Positions 10,266 through 20,061 of a stretch of DNA of 44,231 nt are shown here, piece after piece (position 1 is the stretch's first letter; the number at the start of each line of letters is the position of its first letter). Both the position numbers and the translations under genes were made by a program. This stretch comes from Alphaproteobacteria bacterium. Lineage in GTDB: Bacteria > Pseudomonadota > Alphaproteobacteria > DSM-16000 > Inquilinaceae. A model generated the notes under the pieces. That model made no database searches and had not been told where the DNA came from. It saw nothing but the letters and a program-made list of their open reading frames with translations. The stretch lies in contig JAAAOG010000090.1 of assembly GCA_009909005.1 (NCBI GenBank), forward strand, positions 1-44,231, read 5' to 3'.

Positions 10266-10583
10266 TTACTCCGGAAGGTGATCGAGCGGCGGCTCTTCAT
10301 GCTTTACCGGATTGAGCAGCTCTTCGAGCTTGAAGAGCCGAAAGGCGCGATCGCCATTGATATCCAGAACGCGCAGGTCGTCCGTTTCCTTCAGGCTGTG
10401 CATGACGGTGTCGTAATGATGGCCATAACGCTCGGCCACGATGTTCATGGGAATCTCATAAGCGATGAACTTCGGAATGCCCTTGGCGCGCAGCAGCTCC
10501 GTCACCTTCGGGTGTTCGAGCGAATCATAGGACGTGACGATCACGATGGGGCCGGTTCCGGTAAATAAAAATGCGGCTTTCAT
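10266..10583 (-). CDS. Conserved small protein of unknown function
   Basis: A 105-residue cytoplasmic protein beginning MKAAFLFTGTGPIVIVTSYDS. I recall similar proteins of the same length in alphaproteobacteria with the blocks KFIAYEIPMNIVAERYG, HYDTVMHSLKETDDLRVLD and GDRAFRLFKLEELL; none has an assigned function. The ATG at 10583 is chosen because GGAGG lies 9 bases upstream and the conserved part begins there; the open frame extends 42 codons further without similarity. It is convergent with the USP gene and faces the end of the pha operon terminator. Its placement beside stress and PHA genes is the only clue to its role. Confidence 0.72.
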   Translation of the reverse strand: MKAAFLFTGTGPIVIVTSYDSLEHPKVTELLRAKGIPKFIAYEIPMNIVAERYGHHYDTVMHSLKETDDLRVLDINGDRAFRLFKLEELLNPVKHEEPPLDHLPE

Positions 10584-10745
10584 GGGAACGCCTCCGAGCT
10601 GAGCAAGCGGGCCAAAGAGCGGTGGAACACCGCGGCTGTGATAGCGATTTCGCCGATGCGGTTCAAGCGATTCCGGCTCGATGGACCAGATGGCGTATCG
10701 CTGCTGCAAAAAGGCACGCGAGGGATGTGATCCATAAACGACGAA

Positions 10746-10769
10746 AGCCCCTTCCCGAGGGAAGGGGCT
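10746..10769 (-). terminator. Rho-independent terminator of the pha operon
   Basis: AGCCCCTTCCC (10746-10756) pairs perfectly with GGGAAGGGGCT (10759-10769), an 11-base stem. On the minus strand it is followed by TTTCGTCGTTTAT. It lies about 35 bases past the phaB stop, so it should end the thiolase-phaA-phaB transcript. Confidence 0.82.
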
Positions 10770-10804
10770 CGCCGGCGCGACACCGCGCGCACCCGATCAT
10801 CGGC

Positions 10805-11527
<723 letters not shown>

Positions 11528-11656
11528 GTTTTCCTCCAGTTTAATCTTCACTCACGCTCGGGAGTGACCGGGCGGTTCCTGGCCGGAAGCCGCCCGCGCC
11601 TCTTGGGGTCTCGTGTGTTTCGGCAGCCGGAGCCGGCTTCGGCCCGCCTGCCCTCC

Positions 11657-12829
11657 TCAACGCTCCACGCACATGGCGATCCCCATGCCGCCGCCGATGC
11701 ACAAAGTGGCCAGCCCCTTGCGGGCATCGCGCTTTTGCATCTCGTGGAGGAGCGTAACCAGAATGCGGGCCCCCGATGCGCCGATCGGATGGCCGATGGC
11801 GATGGCGCCGCCATTGACGTTCACCTTGTCCGTATCCCAGCCGAGCTCCTTGTTAACGGAGATCGCCTGCGCGGCAAATGCCTCATTCGCCTCGATGAGG
11901 TCGAGATCGTCAATCCGCCAGCCGGCCTTTTCCAGCGCCTTGCGGCTTGCCGGGATGGGGCCGGTGCCCATGATGGTCGGCTCGACGCCGGCCGTCGCCC
12001 AGGAGGCGATGCGCGCCAGCGGCGTCAGCCCGCGGCGCTCCGCCTCGGCGGCGGTCATCAGCACCAGCGCCGCCGCGCCGTCATTGATGCCGGAGGCATT
12101 GCCCGCGGTCACCGTGCCCGCCTTGTCGAAGGCCGGGCGCATCTTGCCGAGCGACTCGAGGGTTGTCTCCGGCTTGGGGTGCTCGTCGGTGTCCACGACC
12201 TGCTCGCCCTTGCGGGTCTTGATGGTGACCGGCGCAATTTCGTCCTGAAAGCGGCCACCGGAGAGCGCCGCGCCGGCCTTGCGCTGCGAGTCGAAGGCGA
12301 ACTGGTCCTGGTCCTCGCGGGTGATCTGCCATTTCTGGGCGATGTTCTCGGCCGTCACGCCCATGTGGTACTGGTGAAATGCCTCGGTCAGGCCGTCGAC
12401 GATCATCGTGTCGACCAGCTTGGCGTCGCCCATCCGGGTACCGCTGCGGAGATGCATGGCGTGCGGGGCCTGGCTCATGCTCTCCTGCCCGCCCGCGATC
12501 ACCGCCGCCGAATCGCCGCAGGCGATCGCCTGGTAGGCGAGGGCCACGGAGCGCAGGCCGGAGCCGCAGACATGGTTAAGGCAGAACGCCGTCTTGTCGA
12601 CGGGGATGCCGGCATTGATCGCCGCCTGCCGGGCCGGGTTCTGACCCGCACCGGCGGTCAGAACCTGCCCCAGAATGACTTCATCGATCTCTTCCGCCGC
12701 CATGCGCACGCGCGCAAGCGCCTCGCGAATGGCAATTTCTCCCAGCGCATGAGCCGGCAAAGAGCTCAGCGTTCCGTTGAATGACCCGACCGGGGTCCGG
12801 CAAGCCCCTGCAATCACGACGTCCGACAT
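11657..12829 (-). CDS. phaA: Acetyl-CoA acetyltransferase (beta-ketothiolase)
   Basis: Condenses two acetyl-CoA to acetoacetyl-CoA, the first step of PHB synthesis. The protein has 390 residues and starts [19 protein letters not shown]. All thiolase residues are visible: nucleophile Cys88 in [12 protein letters not shown], the NEAFAAQ segment, His in [18 protein letters not shown], and the acid/base Cys in [18 protein letters not shown] lies about 9 bases before the ATG at 12829, which is preferred over in-frame starts further up. phaB follows after 129 bases, and a second thiolase gene lies upstream on the same strand. The assignment to PhaA rests on the classical motif set and on adjacency to phaB. 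Confidence 0.94.
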   Translation of the reverse strand: MSDVVIAGACRTPVGSFNGTLSSLPAHALGEIAIREALARVRMAAEEIDEVILGQVLTAGAGQNPARQAAINAGIPVDKTAFCLNHVCGSGLRSVALAYQAIACGDSAAVIAGGQESMSQAPHAMHLRSGTRMGDAKLVDTMIVDGLTEAFHQYHMGVTAENIAQKWQITREDQDQFAFDSQRKAGAALSGGRFQDEIAPVTIKTRKGEQVVDTDEHPKPETTLESLGKMRPAFDKAGTVTAGNASGINDGAAALVLMTAAEAERRGLTPLARIASWATAGVEPTIMGTGPIPASRKALEKAGWRIDDLDLIEANEAFAAQAISVNKELGWDTDKVNVNGGAIAIGHPIGASGARILVTLLHEMQKRDARKGLATLCIGGGMGIAMCVER

Positions 12830-12975
12830 GGTCCTCATCTCTCCCTTTATGGCCCCGCTCGCCGGCGCTGCGACCGGGCCGAACGGCAAAACCCAGATGA
12901 GTTGTCAGGATACGGGGCAGCTTGCTGCAGTGCAATGCGGCCGGTCACCCTGTACGATCCCGGCCCGGATCCCCT

Positions 12976-13011
12976 GTCGGGCCTCCATGGCGGAACTCCA
13001 TGGAGGCCGAC
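12976..13011. other. Stem-loop between the two thiolase genes
   Basis: GCCTCCATGG (12981-12990) and CCATGGAGGC (12998-13007) form a perfect 10-base stem with a 7-base loop; a further four pairs extend it after a single bulged G. There is no T-run on either strand, so it is more likely an RNA-processing or attenuating structure than an intrinsic terminator. Confidence 0.55.
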
Positions 13012-13048
13012 GGGCTCCGGGCCGGTTGTCACGGCGAACCGCCCGGGC

Positions 13049-14260
13049 TCAGATATTGCGGGTCCACAGAGAGGCCATGGAGGGCCCGCCGCCGACGCAG
13101 AGCGAGGCACCGCCCGTCTCGTAGTCCAGGCGCTCCATCTCGTGATACAGGGTCACGAGAATCCGGAGGCCGGTGGACCCGACCGGGTGGCCGAGCGCAA
13201 TGCCCGAACCGTGGTGGTTCACCTTCTCCATGTCGATGTCGATGTTGTGCTCGTTCTTCAGCACGCGACCGACGCCCAGCCACTGCGCGGCAAAGGCCTC
13301 GTTGATCTCCCAGTACTGGATGTCGTCCCAGGTCAGGCCGGCCTGCTTCAGCGCCTTCGGGATCGAATAGGCCGGGCCGATGCCCATGACTTCCGCCGGG
13401 CAGCCCTCGGTGCAGATGCTGACCAGCTTCATCAGCGGCTTGATGCCCAGCTCGTCGGCCTTCTTCTTCGACATCAGGACAGCCGCAGAGGCGCCGTCAT
13501 TGATGCCCGACGCATTGCCGGCGGTGACCACACCGTCCTTCTTGAAGGCCGGGCGCAGGGCCTGGAGGCTCTCGATCGAGCAATCGCGAATCAGGTGCTC
13601 ATCGTTCTCGAAGGCCTGGGGACCCTTCCTCGACTTCAGCGGCACCGGCACGACCTCTTTCTTGAAGTAGCCGCCGTCGATGGATTCCTTGGCCCGCGTA
13701 TGGCTCAGGAGGGCGAGTTCGTCGCATTCCTGGCGGGTGATCTGGTAGCGCTCGGCGACGTTCTCCGCCGTCAGGCCCATATGCCCCGGCACGAGTTCGT
13801 CAACCAGGCCGTCATGCAGCATGCTGTCTTCGATCTGGCCCGGACCCATGCGGTAGCCCATGCGGGCATTCGGGATCATATAGGGCGCATTGGTCATGCT
13901 CTCGACGCCGACCACCAGGCCGATATCGGTCTTGCCCAGAATGATGTTCTGGGCGGCGATCTCAGCCGCCCGCATGCCGGACGAGCAGTTCTGGTTGACG
14001 GAGACCGCGCCGGCGCGATCGGGCAGGCCGAGGCGCTTGCCGACCTGGTTGGCGGGCAGCGAGCCCTGCAGTCCGGTGTAGAGCTGGCCCATGCAGATCT
14101 CGTCGATCTGGTCGGCCGGCACGCCCGAACGCTCGATCGCCTCCTTGCCGGCGGTCATCGCCAGCTCGCGCGCCGTGATATCCTTCAGGCTGCCCATAAA
14201 CTTGCCGATAGCGGTGCGGCAGGCACTCACCATCACGACTTCGTTGGTATCCGTGGCCAT
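13049..14260 (-). CDS. Thiolase family protein (acetyl-CoA acetyltransferase type)
   Basis: A 403-residue thiolase distinct from phaA. The nucleophile Cys is in VNQNCSSGMRAAE (classical enzymes have CGSG), the NEAFAAQWLG segment is present, the His lies in GIALGHPVGSTGLR, and the C-terminal Cys in LCVGGGPSMASLW. Just before the GHP motif it reads VNHHGSG where PhaA reads VNVNGGA. These substitutions in the active-site loops suggest a different acyl-chain preference, so beta-ketothiolase or acetoacetyl-CoA thiolase both remain possible. The ATG at 14260 is chosen over a GTG three codons upstream. It lies 219 bases before phaA on the same strand and probably shares its transcript. Confidence 0.9.
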   Translation of the reverse strand: MATDTNEVVMVSACRTAIGKFMGSLKDITARELAMTAGKEAIERSGVPADQIDEICMGQLYTGLQGSLPANQVGKRLGLPDRAGAVSVNQNCSSGMRAAEIAAQNIILGKTDIGLVVGVESMTNAPYMIPNARMGYRMGPGQIEDSMLHDGLVDELVPGHMGLTAENVAERYQITRQECDELALLSHTRAKESIDGGYFKKEVVPVPLKSRKGPQAFENDEHLIRDCSIESLQALRPAFKKDGVVTAGNASGINDGASAAVLMSKKKADELGIKPLMKLVSICTEGCPAEVMGIGPAYSIPKALKQAGLTWDDIQYWEINEAFAAQWLGVGRVLKNEHNIDIDMEKVNHHGSGIALGHPVGSTGLRILVTLYHEMERLDYETGGASLCVGGGPSMASLWTRNI

Positions 14261-14700
14261 GATTCTCACTCTTCTCAGTCAAGAGTTTCGGATGAAACTA
14301 TCGTCCGCCGCGGGAGGTCAAGGCCGTCCCGAGACGGACAGGCAATCGGCGGCCCCGAGCCGGGGCCATCAGCGAGAGGCACGACCCCGGCAGGGCCGGC
14401 GTCTCGCACGGGGATTGACCGGAAGGCGGCCGTCGAGCACCGAGCTTTGACCCGCGCGAAGATCAGCATGCGGGCGAAACGCCGGAACCGGGAGCCCGGA
14501 TCAAGGATGGCTGTGCGTGAGACGACATGGACGCGCTCCCCCGGGGCGTGTTGCTCTCGTCTTGCGACTTTTTGTGCTCGGACCCGACCGGTGCGAAACC
14601 GATCGCGACACCCCGCCGCACTAAGACCGAGCGGCGGCTTCGGCGCATTGATCTGGCGCAAAGGCCCCCCGCCGCCTTCGCATCGTGACCGCCGGCCGCC
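14261..14700. other. 440-base gap between phaC and the thiolase gene
   Basis: No convincing gene was found. An open frame at 14275-14661 on the minus strand has no recognisable family features and an arginine-rich, random-looking composition. The gap probably holds the phaC 3' end and a promoter for the thiolase-phaA-phaB transcript, but no clear -35/-10 pair was found. Confidence 0.5.
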
Positions 14701-15921
14701 TCACCGGGCCGCCAGCCAGGCGGCCAACGGCTCCCAGACGGCCTGCCGGGCACCGCCGCCGACCATCATGCCGATATGTCCAAGCGGCGGCTCCAGCCGC
14801 TCGCTGCCCGGCATTGCATCGGCCAGGGCCCGGGCACTGTCCGGCGGCACGATGCGGTCCTGGCTGGGAATGACGTGCAGGCTCGGACGGCCGATGCCCG
14901 CCGGTCGCACGGGGCGGCCGGCGATCCGCCAGGTGCCGCGGGCCGGACTGTTGTCGCCATACCAGCCGCCGATGCAGTCGACGGCAACGCCGGTCGGCAG
15001 CGGCACGCCGTCATTCAGCCAGTCCTCCAGTGCAACGAAATCCACCGCCTTGGCCGAGCCGGTCCCGGCTCGCCCGAAGGCCGTGAACTTCTTTGCGGCG
15101 AGAAGCGGATCGAGGCTGGTGAACAGCGCCTGCAGCATGTCGACCGGCATTTCGCCCCACAGCGACAGCCAGGGCCGGAGCGCAGTGATCAGCGTCGCCT
15201 TCAGGCGGACCTGCTCGGCGTCCTCGGCGTGGAAATCCCAGGGCGTGGCCAGCGCGACCACCGCGCTGACCGCGTCCGGCCGGCGCTCCGCCGCCGCCAC
15301 GGCGAGCAGTCCGCCCATGCAATAGCCGACCAGCGGCATGGGGCCGCCCGTCAGGGCCGTCATCGCATCGATGGCCCTGACCAGCCGGCCGGCAATATAG
15401 TCTGTGAGGTCGAAACGCCGCTCGGTGTCGCCCGGCTCGCCCCAGTCCAGCAGCAGCGGGCGCAGGCCCTGGCCGGCCAGCCAGCGCAGGAAGCTGCGGC
15501 GCGCCGACAGATCGAGGATATAGGCCCGGTTGACGAGCGACGGCACGAACAGCACCGGCAGCCCGCGCCCCTCGCCATAGTCCCGGATGACGCTGGCGCC
15601 TTCCTCCCAAAGGGCCGGCGGCGGCGGCAGGTCGCGGTGATAGGGGTGATGGCGGTAGGCCTCGATCCCGCGCAGCATCGCCGCCGAGCGCCGCAGCATT
15701 TCGGTCCCGACGGCCTCAGCCAGCCTCTCGGTCGGATGTCTGGCGAGTTCCGCCGTCAGGGCCGTCATCGCCGCGTTGAGCTTCCAGTCGTGCGAGCCTT
15801 TCTTCAATAGCGGCAAGGCGGCGAGCGAACTCATCCAGGCGCTGTGCGCCGCCAGCAGATGCAGCGGCAGCGGCCGCGGCCCCAGCCGTGCCGTCGTCGG
15901 TCCGGTCGTCGCTTGGCTCAT
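14701..15921 (-). CDS. phaC: Poly(3-hydroxyalkanoate) synthase, class III-like PhaC
   Basis: Polymerises (R)-3-hydroxyacyl-CoA into PHA at the granule surface. The protein has 406 residues with an alpha/beta hydrolase fold. The catalytic triad of PHA synthases is visible: Cys201 in the lipase-box-like GYCMGG, Asp354 in IPSQDRIVP and His381 in LGHIGMMVGG. RPLLLDWGEPGDTERRF and DLTDYIAGRL are typical of the short, two-subunit synthases. The length is well below class I (about 560-600), which also points to class III or IV. A strong SD (GGAAGGAG) lies just before the ATG at 15921, inside the upstream PhaE-like gene, with which it overlaps by 206 bases. Binding to that small subunit is inferred. 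Confidence 0.88.
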   Translation of the reverse strand: MSQATTGPTTARLGPRPLPLHLLAAHSAWMSSLAALPLLKKGSHDWKLNAAMTALTAELARHPTERLAEAVGTEMLRRSAAMLRGIEAYRHHPYHRDLPPPPALWEEGASVIRDYGEGRGLPVLFVPSLVNRAYILDLSARRSFLRWLAGQGLRPLLLDWGEPGDTERRFDLTDYIAGRLVRAIDAMTALTGGPMPLVGYCMGGLLAVAAAERRPDAVSAVVALATPWDFHAEDAEQVRLKATLITALRPWLSLWGEMPVDMLQALFTSLDPLLAAKKFTAFGRAGTGSAKAVDFVALEDWLNDGVPLPTGVAVDCIGGWYGDNSPARGTWRIAGRPVRPAGIGRPSLHVIPSQDRIVPPDSARALADAMPGSERLEPPLGHIGMMVGGGARQAVWEPLAAWLAAR

Positions 15922-16216
15922 GCTCTCCTTCCGCTGCGGCGCCGCCTCCTTGTGCGAACGGAACCCCGGCGTCGCGGTCGGCGATTCGCGTCATGATGGC
16001 AGCCATGTGCTCGCCGACCATGCTGTAAAAGCGGGTCATCGATTCCGCCGTGCGCGGGTCGAGCAGCAGGGAAGACCAATGGTCCTGCCAGAGATCGAGA
16101 TACCGCTTGGCGAGGTCGGCCAGGTCGGGAGACTCGGGCGTGTCCGAAGCCGAGCCCGATGCCGTGCCCGAAGCCGGGCCCGATGCCGTATCCGTATTTT
16201 TGTCCGTGTCGGCCAT
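15716..16216 (-). CDS. Putative small PHA synthase subunit (PhaE/PhaR-like), overlaps phaC
   Basis: A 166-residue protein immediately ahead of phaC. Residues 1-30 (from the ATG at 16216) are a Ser/Ala/Gly repeat; about 30-85 form helices with two Trp (LAKRYLDLWQDHW, then MTRFYSMVGEHMAAIMTRI); a low-complexity Ala/Gly/Asp stretch follows; and residues about 126-147 are a heptad helix, LDEFARRLAAIEERLARLEA. A Trp-rich helical body with a C-terminal coiled coil is the layout of class III/IV synthase partners (PhaE and the Bacillus PhaR). The last 68 residues lie in a different frame over the start of phaC. There is no clear ribosome binding site; a TATAGT at 16224-16229 is only 7 bases before the ATG, compatible with a near-leaderless transcript. 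Homology is inferred by pattern only. Confidence 0.6.
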   Translation of the reverse strand: MADTDKNTDTASGPASGTASGSASDTPESPDLADLAKRYLDLWQDHWSSLLLDPRTAESMTRFYSMVGEHMAAIMTRIADRDAGVPFAQGGGAAAEGEHEPSDDRTDDGTAGAAAAAAASAGGAQRLDEFARRLAAIEERLARLEAQRGDDGPDGGTRQTSDREAG

Positions 16217-16330
16217 AGGTGACACTATAGCGCGGCGGATGCGGTCGTGGCCAGGGGGGCATCGGCGCCAATTTCATCCCTGTCACGGTCCTCTGCGACG
16301 GTAAGGGAGACGGCTTTTTCGGACTAATCC

Positions 16331-16372
16331 TTGACAAAGGGGTGTCGGGGAGTGACGTATTGCCGGTATAGA
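16331..16372 (+). promoter_or_regulatory. Candidate phaR promoter
   Basis: TTGACA (16331-16336) on the plus strand lies about 60 bases before the phaR start. The -10 is uncertain: ACGTAT at 16355-16360 has an 18-base spacer, while the better hexamer TATAGA (16367-16372) lacks a good -35. No clear PhaR-type TGC-rich dyad was found. Confidence 0.3.
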
Positions 16373-16393
16373 AATCGCTTAGATGTTGGTGTG

Positions 16394-17098
16394 ATGTCGA
16401 GCCTCAGGACCGGCGACGCGGCGCCGATCAAAGTCAAGAAGTACGCGAACCGGCGCCTCTACAACACGGCGACGAGCAGCTATGTCACGCTGGATCATCT
16501 GAGTCAGATGGTCAAGAATGGCCAGCAATTCGTCGTTGAGGATGCCAAGACTCACGAGGATATCACGCGTTCCGTTCTGACCCAGATCATCGTCGAAGAA
16601 GAAAGCAAAGGCCACCATCTCCTGCCGATCAGCTTTCTGCGGCAGCTGATCAGCCTTTACGGCGATAATCTGCAATGGATGGTGCCGAATTATCTGGAAT
16701 ATTCTATGCAGGTCTTTTCCCGAAACCAGGAACAGATCCGCCAGTATTTCCAGGAAGCAATGACCGGCCTTTTTCCCTTTGGAACTATCGAAGAGGTCGG
16801 CAAGCAGCAGATGGCAATGTTCGAACGGGCGCTGAAAATCTTCTCGCCGTTCCCGGACGAACTGCCGAGCAGCGGCGAATCGGCAAGCCAGCAGCGCCGG
16901 GTCGAGACCCGCGAAGCGGCAGCCGACCTGCCGCAGCCGGAACACAGCCCCGGGAGCGATCAGTCGATTGAGGACTTGCAGAAACGCCTCGAAGAACTGG
17001 AAGCGCATCTCGAGGATCTGGGCAAGAACGCCCTCAATCTGGGCGAGCGCCCGCCTGAGACACGCGGCACCACCCCTGCCGGCGGCGAAAACGAGTAG
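16394..17098 (+). CDS. phaR: Polyhydroxyalkanoate synthesis regulator PhaR
   Basis: A DNA-binding repressor that also binds PHA and represses phasin and its own gene until polymer appears. The 234-residue protein has the family hallmark PIKVKKYANRRLYNTATSSY at about residues 11-30, the rest of the DNA-binding domain to about 75, then the PHB-binding repeat-type domain (LPISFLRQLISLYGDNLQW, YLEYSMQVFSRNQEQIRQYF). The C-terminal tail is polar and ends with a coiled coil (SIEDLQKRLEELEAHLEDL). The ATG at 16394 is chosen because the conserved part begins soon after; the frame is open 21 codons further up without similarity. It is divergent from the phaE-like/phaC pair, the usual place for phaR. 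Confidence 0.94.
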   Translation: MSSLRTGDAAPIKVKKYANRRLYNTATSSYVTLDHLSQMVKNGQQFVVEDAKTHEDITRSVLTQIIVEEESKGHHLLPISFLRQLISLYGDNLQWMVPNYLEYSMQVFSRNQEQIRQYFQEAMTGLFPFGTIEEVGKQQMAMFERALKIFSPFPDELPSSGESASQQRRVETREAAADLPQPEHSPGSDQSIEDLQKRLEELEAHLEDLGKNALNLGERPPETRGTTPAGGENE

Positions 17099-17166
17099 GC
17101 CGGCCGCTTAAGGCGGGACGCGTAAGGCCAGCCGCGCACGGTGGAACGGCTCCCGCCATCGCCGCC

Positions 17167-17191
17167 CCGGTGTGCCATCGGTGCACACCGG
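17167..17191. other. Stem-loop between convergent phaR and bfr
   Basis: CCGGTGTGC (17167-17175) pairs perfectly with GCACACCGG (17183-17191) around a 7-base loop. It lies between the 3' ends of two convergent genes. There is no T-run on either side, so bidirectional termination is only possible, not shown. Confidence 0.45.
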
Positions 17192-17220
17192 AACAGGATG
17201 GTGGTCAGGCGGTTAGTCGA

Positions 17221-17709
17221 TCAGCCTTCCTCCTCCTCACCGCCGAACATCTGCTCCTGCTGATAGTTGGCAAGGCCGACGCGGTTGAGAAGGTCCTGCT
17301 GGGTTTCCAGCCAGTCGATGTGCTCCTCCGTATCCTCCAGGATCTTTTTCAGAATATCCCGGGAGACATAGTCGGAGGCGGTTTCGCAGGCGGTGATGGC
17401 TTCCTTCAGGCAGCTCTGATTGAGCGTCTCCACACCGAGATCGGCGGTGAACATCTCCGGCACCGACTCGCCGATGCTCAGCTTGTGCAGATCCTGAAGA
17501 TTCGGCAGGCCGTCGAGCATCAGGATGCGCTCGATCAGCATATCGGCGTGTTTCATTTCGCCGATCGACTCGTGGTACACTTTGTCGGCCAACCGCAACA
17601 GCCCCCAGTCCTTCAGAATGCGGGCGTGAAGAAAGTATTGATTGATGGCCGTCAGCTCATTCTTCAGAATCGTATTCAGGTGCTGAAGAACGGTCTTGTC
17701 ACCTTGCAT
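17221..17709 (-). CDS. bfr: Bacterioferritin
   Basis: A 162-residue subunit of the 24-mer iron-storage cage. The ferroxidase ligands fall at their canonical places: Glu18 in [12 protein letters not shown], Glu51 and His54 in IGEMKHAD, Glu94 in a CETASDY segment region and the [11 protein letters not shown] motif (Glu127, His130). Met52 is the haem ligand. The C-terminus ends in an acidic EEEEG tail. The ATG at 17709 has AGGAGG 8 bases upstream; the longer open frame reaching 17910 is spurious. It lies 142 bases past malQ on the same strand, so read-through from the glucan genes is possible. No adjacent bacterioferritin-associated ferredoxin gene is present. Confidence 0.96.
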   Translation of the reverse strand: MQGDKTVLQHLNTILKNELTAINQYFLHARILKDWGLLRLADKVYHESIGEMKHADMLIERILMLDGLPNLQDLHKLSIGESVPEMFTADLGVETLNQSCLKEAITACETASDYVSRDILKKILEDTEEHIDWLETQQDLLNRVGLANYQQEQMFGGEEEEG

Positions 17710-17851
17710 CGCTGGGTCCTCCTGCGGCTGGGCGTGCGTTATACAGTGATGTGGCTCCGGACGCGGTCCCGGAAAGCGTCGGAACGCAAAGACCGGGCCG
17801 TCGTTGGAAGCGGCCTCGGAGAACCCGCGGCCCGGCCCCCCGCTCGCCCGC

Positions 17852-20056
17852 TCAGGAGCCGCGGATTTCCCGCACGGCCGCCAGGATGCGGCGCGCCAGA
17901 GGCTCGGCAAACACCTTGTCGACGGGCTTGCTGAGCTTGCGCCGCCAATTGGGGTGTTCGAGCACGGTGCCGGGCAGGTTCATCTGCTCGACCTGCCCAA
18001 GAAGGTCTTCGATGGCGACCAGCATCACCGAGCAGGGCGTGCGCGCCAGAAAACGGTAGATCGCCTCCGCCATGGCCTCTTCAAAGGGCAGTGTGTCGGT
18101 ATCGAGCCAGGGCTCCTTCGCCCATTCCTGGCCGTATATCAGCGCATCCAGCAGGCGGCGGCGGTCGACGCGGCGGTTCTCGACATCCTGGTCCCTGGCC
18201 TCGGCGGACGGATAGAGATTGATTTCCTGGCGCCATTCCAGATCCCGCCCGACCCAGTAGCCGGCCAGCGGCGAGAGATCATGCGTCCCGGCGGTGACCA
18301 GCGCGTCGCGCGGATACTCGTCCGGCTGCTTGAACAGGCCGCCGTCGAGGCGTTCGAACAGCAACACTTTGTAGGAGAGGATACCGGCGCTGCTCATCGC
18401 CGGCCGGAATCCCTCGGGCACGGTGCCCAAATCTTCGCCAATGACGATGCAGCGCTGACGGCGCGATTCCAGCGCCAGGATGCGGACCATCTCCTCGAAC
18501 GGATATTTCACATAGGACCCGGCGGCTGCCGAATCGCCCTCGACCACCCAATACAGGTGCATCAGCCCCATGACGTGGTCGATCCGCAGCGCCCCCGAAT
18601 GGCGCATATTGGCCCGGATCGCGGCGATATAGGGTCCAAAGGCAAGCTGGCGCAGCATCAGCGGGTCCAGCGGGCTCAAGCCCCAGTTCTGGCCCAGCTG
18701 GTTGAAGGGATCGGGCGGCGCCCCCACCGAGACGCCGCGCACCAGGGAATCCGGCTCGCTCCAGGCCATGGCACTGGCCGGACTGACGCCGATCGCCAGG
18801 TCGCGATAGAGCCCGATGCTCATGCCGCTGTCCTCGGCCTTCGCCGCGGCGGCCTTCACCTGCTCGTCGCTGATCCATTGCAGATAGGTATGGAAGCCGA
18901 TCTCGGCTTCGTTCTCGCGGGCGAAGGCGGCGACCGCGGGCGAATCCGGCCGGTGAAACTCTTCCGGCCATTTCCGCCAGTCGAGACAGGCCGGGTCGTC
19001 CTTGGCCAGATGGCCCTGCAGCGCGAGAAAAGTGGCGAAGCGGACCAGCGAGGGCTGGCGTTCGGCACAGAAGGTCTCGAAGGCCCGGGCCCGCTCGGTC
19101 CGCTTGGCAGCATGTTTCTTCTGGAAGCTGTCGTGCAGCACCCGGAGCACCGGAAACACGATCTCCGCCACCGTCGCGTAATCGACCAGCTCGGTGCTCC
19201 GCGCCTTTTCGAGCCGTTTCCTGAACAGCGGCTCGCCGATCATGCGTTGCGCGTCCGGCGATTCGGCGAAATCCGGAACCGCCTCGACATCGATGGCCAG
19301 GACATTGAGATAGTCGCGGCTGGCCGGCGAATAGGGGCTGGCGTCTTCCGGCTGGGCCGGGTAGAGCGCGTGCAGCGGGTTGAGCCCCACCAGATGAGCC
19401 CCATCCCGGCGGGCATAATCGACCAGGGTCAGCAGATCGCCGTAATTGCCGATTCCCCAATTGCGCTCCGACCGCAGGGAATAAAGCTGGCACGAGATGC
19501 CCCAGAAGCTGGCATTCGTCCCGATGTCGTCCGTCGTCCAGCAGCGCGGCGGGGCCACGATCAGGGTCGCCGCCTGTCCGGCCGCGAGGGGATCGGCGCC
19601 CGGGCTCAAACGGCCGAAGCGCAGTTCGTGATAGCCTTCCGGCAGGGCCAGCGGCAGCGGCACATCCCGCGCCTCCATCAGACGGCCATCGACGTCGCGG
19701 CTCTCGACGACCGGCAGGGAGTCCAGCTCGACCTCGCCCTCATGGACGGCGCCGCTTTCCTCGATAATCGTCCAGGGCAGCGGCCGGCCGGCCTGGCCGG
19801 CGACGGTGCGGACGATGATGCTTCCCGGCTGGTCCTCCGCCTTGATCACGCTGACCGGATCGATCATGGCCCGCCAGGGCCGATGCTCCAGCGCCTGAAG
19901 GCTCGCTTCCTGCTGCGCCTCGGTGCCGGCCGGGTGGCCGAGCGCCTCGAGGATGGCGATCTTCGTCGGGTCCGGCACGGAAACCCGGTCGCCCCAGATC
20001 GAGTAATAGGAGGGCTCGATGCCGGCGAGGTCCGCGAGGCGATCCAACATTTCCAT
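17852..20056 (-). CDS. malQ: 4-alpha-glucanotransferase (amylomaltase)
   Basis: A GH77 enzyme that disproportionates alpha-1,4-glucans, moving maltodextrin segments and releasing glucose. At 734 residues it is full length with an N-terminal extension domain (about 1-150) as in Escherichia MalQ. Catalytic motifs: [16 protein letters not shown], the nucleophile Asp in [15 protein letters not shown], the acid/base Glu in [12 protein letters not shown], and the downstream [14 protein letters not shown]. The ATG at 20056 has GGGAG about 10 bases upstream and only 5 bases separate it from the glgX stop, so glgB-glgX-malQ is one operon. Together with glgX it would turn over the glucan made by glgE and glgB. 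Confidence 0.95.
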   Translation of the reverse strand: MEMLDRLADLAGIEPSYYSIWGDRVSVPDPTKIAILEALGHPAGTEAQQEASLQALEHRPWRAMIDPVSVIKAEDQPGSIIVRTVAGQAGRPLPWTIIEESGAVHEGEVELDSLPVVESRDVDGRLMEARDVPLPLALPEGYHELRFGRLSPGADPLAAGQAATLIVAPPRCWTTDDIGTNASFWGISCQLYSLRSERNWGIGNYGDLLTLVDYARRDGAHLVGLNPLHALYPAQPEDASPYSPASRDYLNVLAIDVEAVPDFAESPDAQRMIGEPLFRKRLEKARSTELVDYATVAEIVFPVLRVLHDSFQKKHAAKRTERARAFETFCAERQPSLVRFATFLALQGHLAKDDPACLDWRKWPEEFHRPDSPAVAAFARENEAEIGFHTYLQWISDEQVKAAAAKAEDSGMSIGLYRDLAIGVSPASAMAWSEPDSLVRGVSVGAPPDPFNQLGQNWGLSPLDPLMLRQLAFGPYIAAIRANMRHSGALRIDHVMGLMHLYWVVEGDSAAAGSYVKYPFEEMVRILALESRRQRCIVIGEDLGTVPEGFRPAMSSAGILSYKVLLFERLDGGLFKQPDEYPRDALVTAGTHDLSPLAGYWVGRDLEWRQEINLYPSAEARDQDVENRRVDRRRLLDALIYGQEWAKEPWLDTDTLPFEEAMAEAIYRFLARTPCSVMLVAIEDLLGQVEQMNLPGTVLEHPNWRRKLSKPVDKVFAEPLARRILAAVREIRGS

Positions 20057-20061
20057 AAGAC

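Noticed and set aside
14275-14661. A 128-codon minus-strand frame in the gap between phaC and the thiolase
   Set aside because: Arginine-rich, no family features, no good ribosome binding site; kept as intergenic.
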